The translations under genes and the position numbers were made by a program. From assembly GCA_021163565.1 (NCBI GenBank), contig JAGGTT010000171.1:1-7741 (forward strand): DNA of 7,741 bases, read 5' to 3'. The notes under the pieces are model-generated. The model made no database searches. It was not told the DNA's origin and worked only from the letters and a program-made list of their open reading frames with translations. Positions 6,113 through 7,741 of the stretch are shown piece by piece; the stretch's first letter is position 1; every line of letters begins with the position of its first letter. Origin of the DNA: Candidatus Tharpella sp. GTDB taxonomy: Bacteria; Desulfobacterota; Anaeroferrophillalia; Anaeroferrophillales; Tharpellaceae.

Positions 6113-6222
6113 GTAAAAAGTTCCGATATCCTGCGTTGTTGTGGTTTTCCAGACACTCGACATACTACATGTATGGTCTTGCGCTTGGAAAACCACAACG
6201 TCTTGTCTATCAAAATTTTTAC
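6113..6222. repeat. Large imperfect palindrome (about 110 bp) between gpgS and the HMGR-like gene
   Basis: The core arms gttgtggttttcca (6138-6151) and tggaaaaccacaac (6186-6199) are perfectly inverted over 14 bp. An inner hairpin, CATAC-tacat-GTATG (6161-6175), shares the same centre. Outer arms starting GTAAAAA (6113-6119) and ending TTTTTAC (6216-6222), with GATA/TATC just inside them, extend the symmetry. The whole could fold into one long hairpin in RNA. The CTCGACATAC...GTATG...GCGC core resembles intergenic repeats I recall from Desulfobacterota genomes. A later ACTTTTTA at 6237-6244 could pair alternatively with TAAAAAGT at 6114-6121, so the repeat unit may extend to about 6250. It starts 8 bases after the gpgS stop and may also end or stabilise the operon transcript, although it lacks a clean terminator tail. 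Confidence 0.8.
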
Positions 6223-6285
6223 TTAGCCATCCCGTGACTTTTTAACAAGATCATCAATGAAGAACTGATTTTTTAATTTTAAGGC

Positions 6286-6290
6286 AGGAG
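6286..6290 (+). promoter_or_regulatory. Ribosome-binding site of the HMGR-like gene
   Basis: AGGAG, five bases before the ATG at 6296. It confirms that start and shows that the gene begins outside the palindromic repeat. No convincing promoter was found between 6223 and 6285. Confidence 0.8.
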
Positions 6291-6295
6291 AACCT

Positions 6296-7651
6296 ATGAA
6301 AACTGGAAAAATTATTGAGCGCTTAACCAAAGAAGTTTTGGCCGGCCGACTCGGTCCCTGGAAAACCGAGGAAGCGGCTTTGGAAGCCGGAGTTACCGTC
6401 CCTGATAACATTGTCGTCGGAGCTCGCATCCGCCGGGCTGTGATTGAAGCAAAAAGCGGCGTTTCGTTTAAACATATCACGCTGCCGGAAAAACCCTATT
6501 TCATCGAGTATCTCTGCCCCAACGATGGCAGTGAATGGCATCTGGCGGCCGATGACAGTGACTTAAACTGCGGCATGTGCGGCACGCCACTTAAAATGAG
6601 TGGTTCCGAAACTCCGGTCTGTCAGCCCTTGGTCAATAACTACATCGGCGGTGTGGAGGATTATTACAGTTATGCAGGGGAAGTAACGGTTAACGGTGAC
6701 GTTGATAAAACCTTTCAGAATATCGTCTGTTACGGAACCGGGGTTGGTCACTTAGGCATCGGTGTCGGCTGTTTTCAGCTTAACAAATTCGGGCCTTTAG
6801 AGATCAAGGTTTCCGACTGGGGCCGGGCGGCCCGGAATTTGGCATTTGTTTTTGCCGACGAAAAAGAGCGGGAACGAGCTCGGGATCTGATTAAAAACCA
6901 TCTCCCGGAAATTACGCGGCAGATGGAAGAGGGTTTTCTTAATCAATTTAACGGCGAAGTTTATGATGTCGACTTTCTTTATAAACAGCACCACGGTGAC
7001 CGTATCATGCACTGCTGTTTCTATACTCGTTTTGACGAATACCGGGGGCACGGATGCACCTCACGAGCCGCCGGTCTGGCAAAAAATTATATTGACGATC
7101 TTTTTAAAAAAGCGGACGTTAACTGTCGGCTTTCGGTTATCGGCATGGGTCGGGACGGCGATCTCAAACCCTCGCCCCGCAATCGCCGGGGTCGCTATGT
7201 CTCGGCCCAGCAACGCATACCGGTTGCTGTTTACGAGAAAAATATCGGCCGCCCGATTGATGAATTTCTCGCCTATATCGAACTCGACCGCCAAGGGGTT
7301 CTGGAAGAGACCGGCTGGCCGGTCTATACCGGCATGGGCGGCGAGATAATTCCCGCTTTCTATCGCGCCATGAAGAACAATCCACGGCCCTATCTGGTCT
7401 CATGTCTGCAGAAAGTCTATGCCGAAATTCACGGCAATGATCTGGTTTTCGGGGTTGAACTGCCCAACGTCGAGGTCGGTTTTCCTTCGGGTCCGGAGGG
7501 CATCATTCCGCCCATGGCCAGGGAAGCCCTGAAAATTGCCGGTATTCACTCTGCTAAGGAGTTCTGCGCCGCCCTCGCGGCTTTAACTCTGGGTGGAGAG
7601 TTTAATTTTGCGACGTTGCATGTCAAGGAAAAGTTGTATACGGGACGCTAA
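6296..7651 (+). CDS. Divergent HMG-CoA reductase superfamily protein with a zinc-ribbon-like insert; canonical catalytic residues not seen
   Basis: This 451-residue protein matches class I HMG-CoA reductase by eye along its length. ARIRRAVIEAKSGVSFKHI (43-61) resembles the region before the active site. VNNYIGGVEDYYSYAGEVTVNGD (113-135) parallels the ENxIGxV...AGPLxVNGE segment. GDRIMHCCFYTRFDEYRGHG (234-253) parallels the RxLYIRF...GDAMG stretch. GDLKPSPRNRRGRYV then RIP (288-309) parallels TDKKPAAIN...GRGKSVV...IP. VELPNVEVG (387-395) and ALKIAGI...GGEFNF (411-438) parallel the xMPSIEIG and GELSL parts. The catalytic Glu (TTEG), first Lys of DKK, Asp of GQDAAQN, C-terminal His and the DAMGMN motif all appear substituted. 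Residues 74-95 add CPND...CGMC, with H82 and C109 near, as a possible metal site. There is no signal peptide or membrane segment. Neighbouring gpgPS suggests no obvious partner. It may be a pseudoenzyme or have another activity; ordinary mevalonate synthesis is unlikely. Confidence 0.6.
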   Translation: MKTGKIIERLTKEVLAGRLGPWKTEEAALEAGVTVPDNIVVGARIRRAVIEAKSGVSFKHITLPEKPYFIEYLCPNDGSEWHLAADDSDLNCGMCGTPLKMSGSETPVCQPLVNNYIGGVEDYYSYAGEVTVNGDVDKTFQNIVCYGTGVGHLGIGVGCFQLNKFGPLEIKVSDWGRAARNLAFVFADEKERERARDLIKNHLPEITRQMEEGFLNQFNGEVYDVDFLYKQHHGDRIMHCCFYTRFDEYRGHGCTSRAAGLAKNYIDDLFKKADVNCRLSVIGMGRDGDLKPSPRNRRGRYVSAQQRIPVAVYEKNIGRPIDEFLAYIELDRQGVLEETGWPVYTGMGGEIIPAFYRAMKNNPRPYLVSCLQKVYAEIHGNDLVFGVELPNVEVGFPSGPEGIIPPMAREALKIAGIHSAKEFCAALAALTLGGEFNFATLHVKEKLYTGR

Positions 7652-7696
7652 ATGAAGTGTGTGCCAAAAAATCTAAAAATTGAAAAGCTCAAAATG

Positions 7697-7730
7697 AAGT
7701 CCGGGGATACTACTATCCCCGGACTTTTTT
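7697..7730 (+). terminator. Strong rho-independent terminator
   Basis: A perfect 13-bp stem (aagtccggggata, 7697-7709, pairing with tatccccggactt, 7714-7726) closes on a 4-base loop, CTAC, and runs into T6 at 7725-7730. It lies 45 bases after the stop of the HMGR-like gene and ends that transcription unit. Confidence 0.95.
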
Positions 7731-7741
7731 CTCTGCCACAA

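Noticed and set aside
6113..6222. CRISPR array or tRNA-like structure
   Set aside because: There is a single palindrome without direct repeats or spacers, and no cloverleaf can be drawn.
6296..7651. Ordinary mevalonate-pathway HMG-CoA reductase
   Set aside because: The catalytic Glu, Lys, Asp, His and DAMGMN segments are not present, so the standard enzyme name would mislead.

Overview
The window looks like chromosomal DNA of a Gram-negative, probably anaerobic bacterium of the Desulfobacterota (former Deltaproteobacteria). This is inferred from gene content: a secreted CAP-domain protein with a beta-repeat tail of a type I associate with these bacteria, a large Fe-S protein with CxCR and CGCCC cysteine clusters, a CGGC-domain protein, and two intergenic palindromic repeats that resemble ones I recall from that group. 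No marker gene fixes the genus.

Layout. (1) 3-308 is the 3' end of a CCA-adding/poly(A) polymerase family gene, followed by about 300 bases of AT-rich DNA without a convincing gene. (2) 608-1717 (+) encodes a secreted CAP/SCP protein. It converges on 1860-3149 (-), a 429-residue protein joining a winged-helix-like N-terminus, cysteine clusters and two 4Fe-4S motifs. (3) 3279-3716 (-) encodes a small AT-rich CGGC protein. Just upstream of it lie a 91-bp palindromic REP-like element and the 3' scrap of an insertion-sequence transposase, so this is a worn mobile-DNA junction. (4) 4088-4849 and 4897-6105 (+) form a two-gene operon: a HAD phosphatase of the mannosyl/glucosyl-3-phosphoglycerate phosphatase family and a glucosyl-3-phosphoglycerate synthase. 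Together they would convert NDP-glucose and 3-phosphoglycerate to the compatible solute glucosylglycerate. (5) A 110-bp imperfect palindrome (6113-6222) separates this operon from 6296-7651 (+). That gene encodes a 451-residue protein that I read as a highly divergent member of the HMG-CoA reductase superfamily with a Cys-rich zinc-ribbon-like insert. It ends in a strong intrinsic terminator (7697-7730).

The best candidate for something undescribed is the last gene. The HMG-CoA reductase framework can be followed from end to end by eye, yet the segments that normally carry the catalytic Glu, Lys, Asp and His, and the DAMGMN motif, are all replaced. It may be a pseudoenzyme or an enzyme with a different reaction. 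All homology statements come from reading the sequence and from memory of the families; no search was run.
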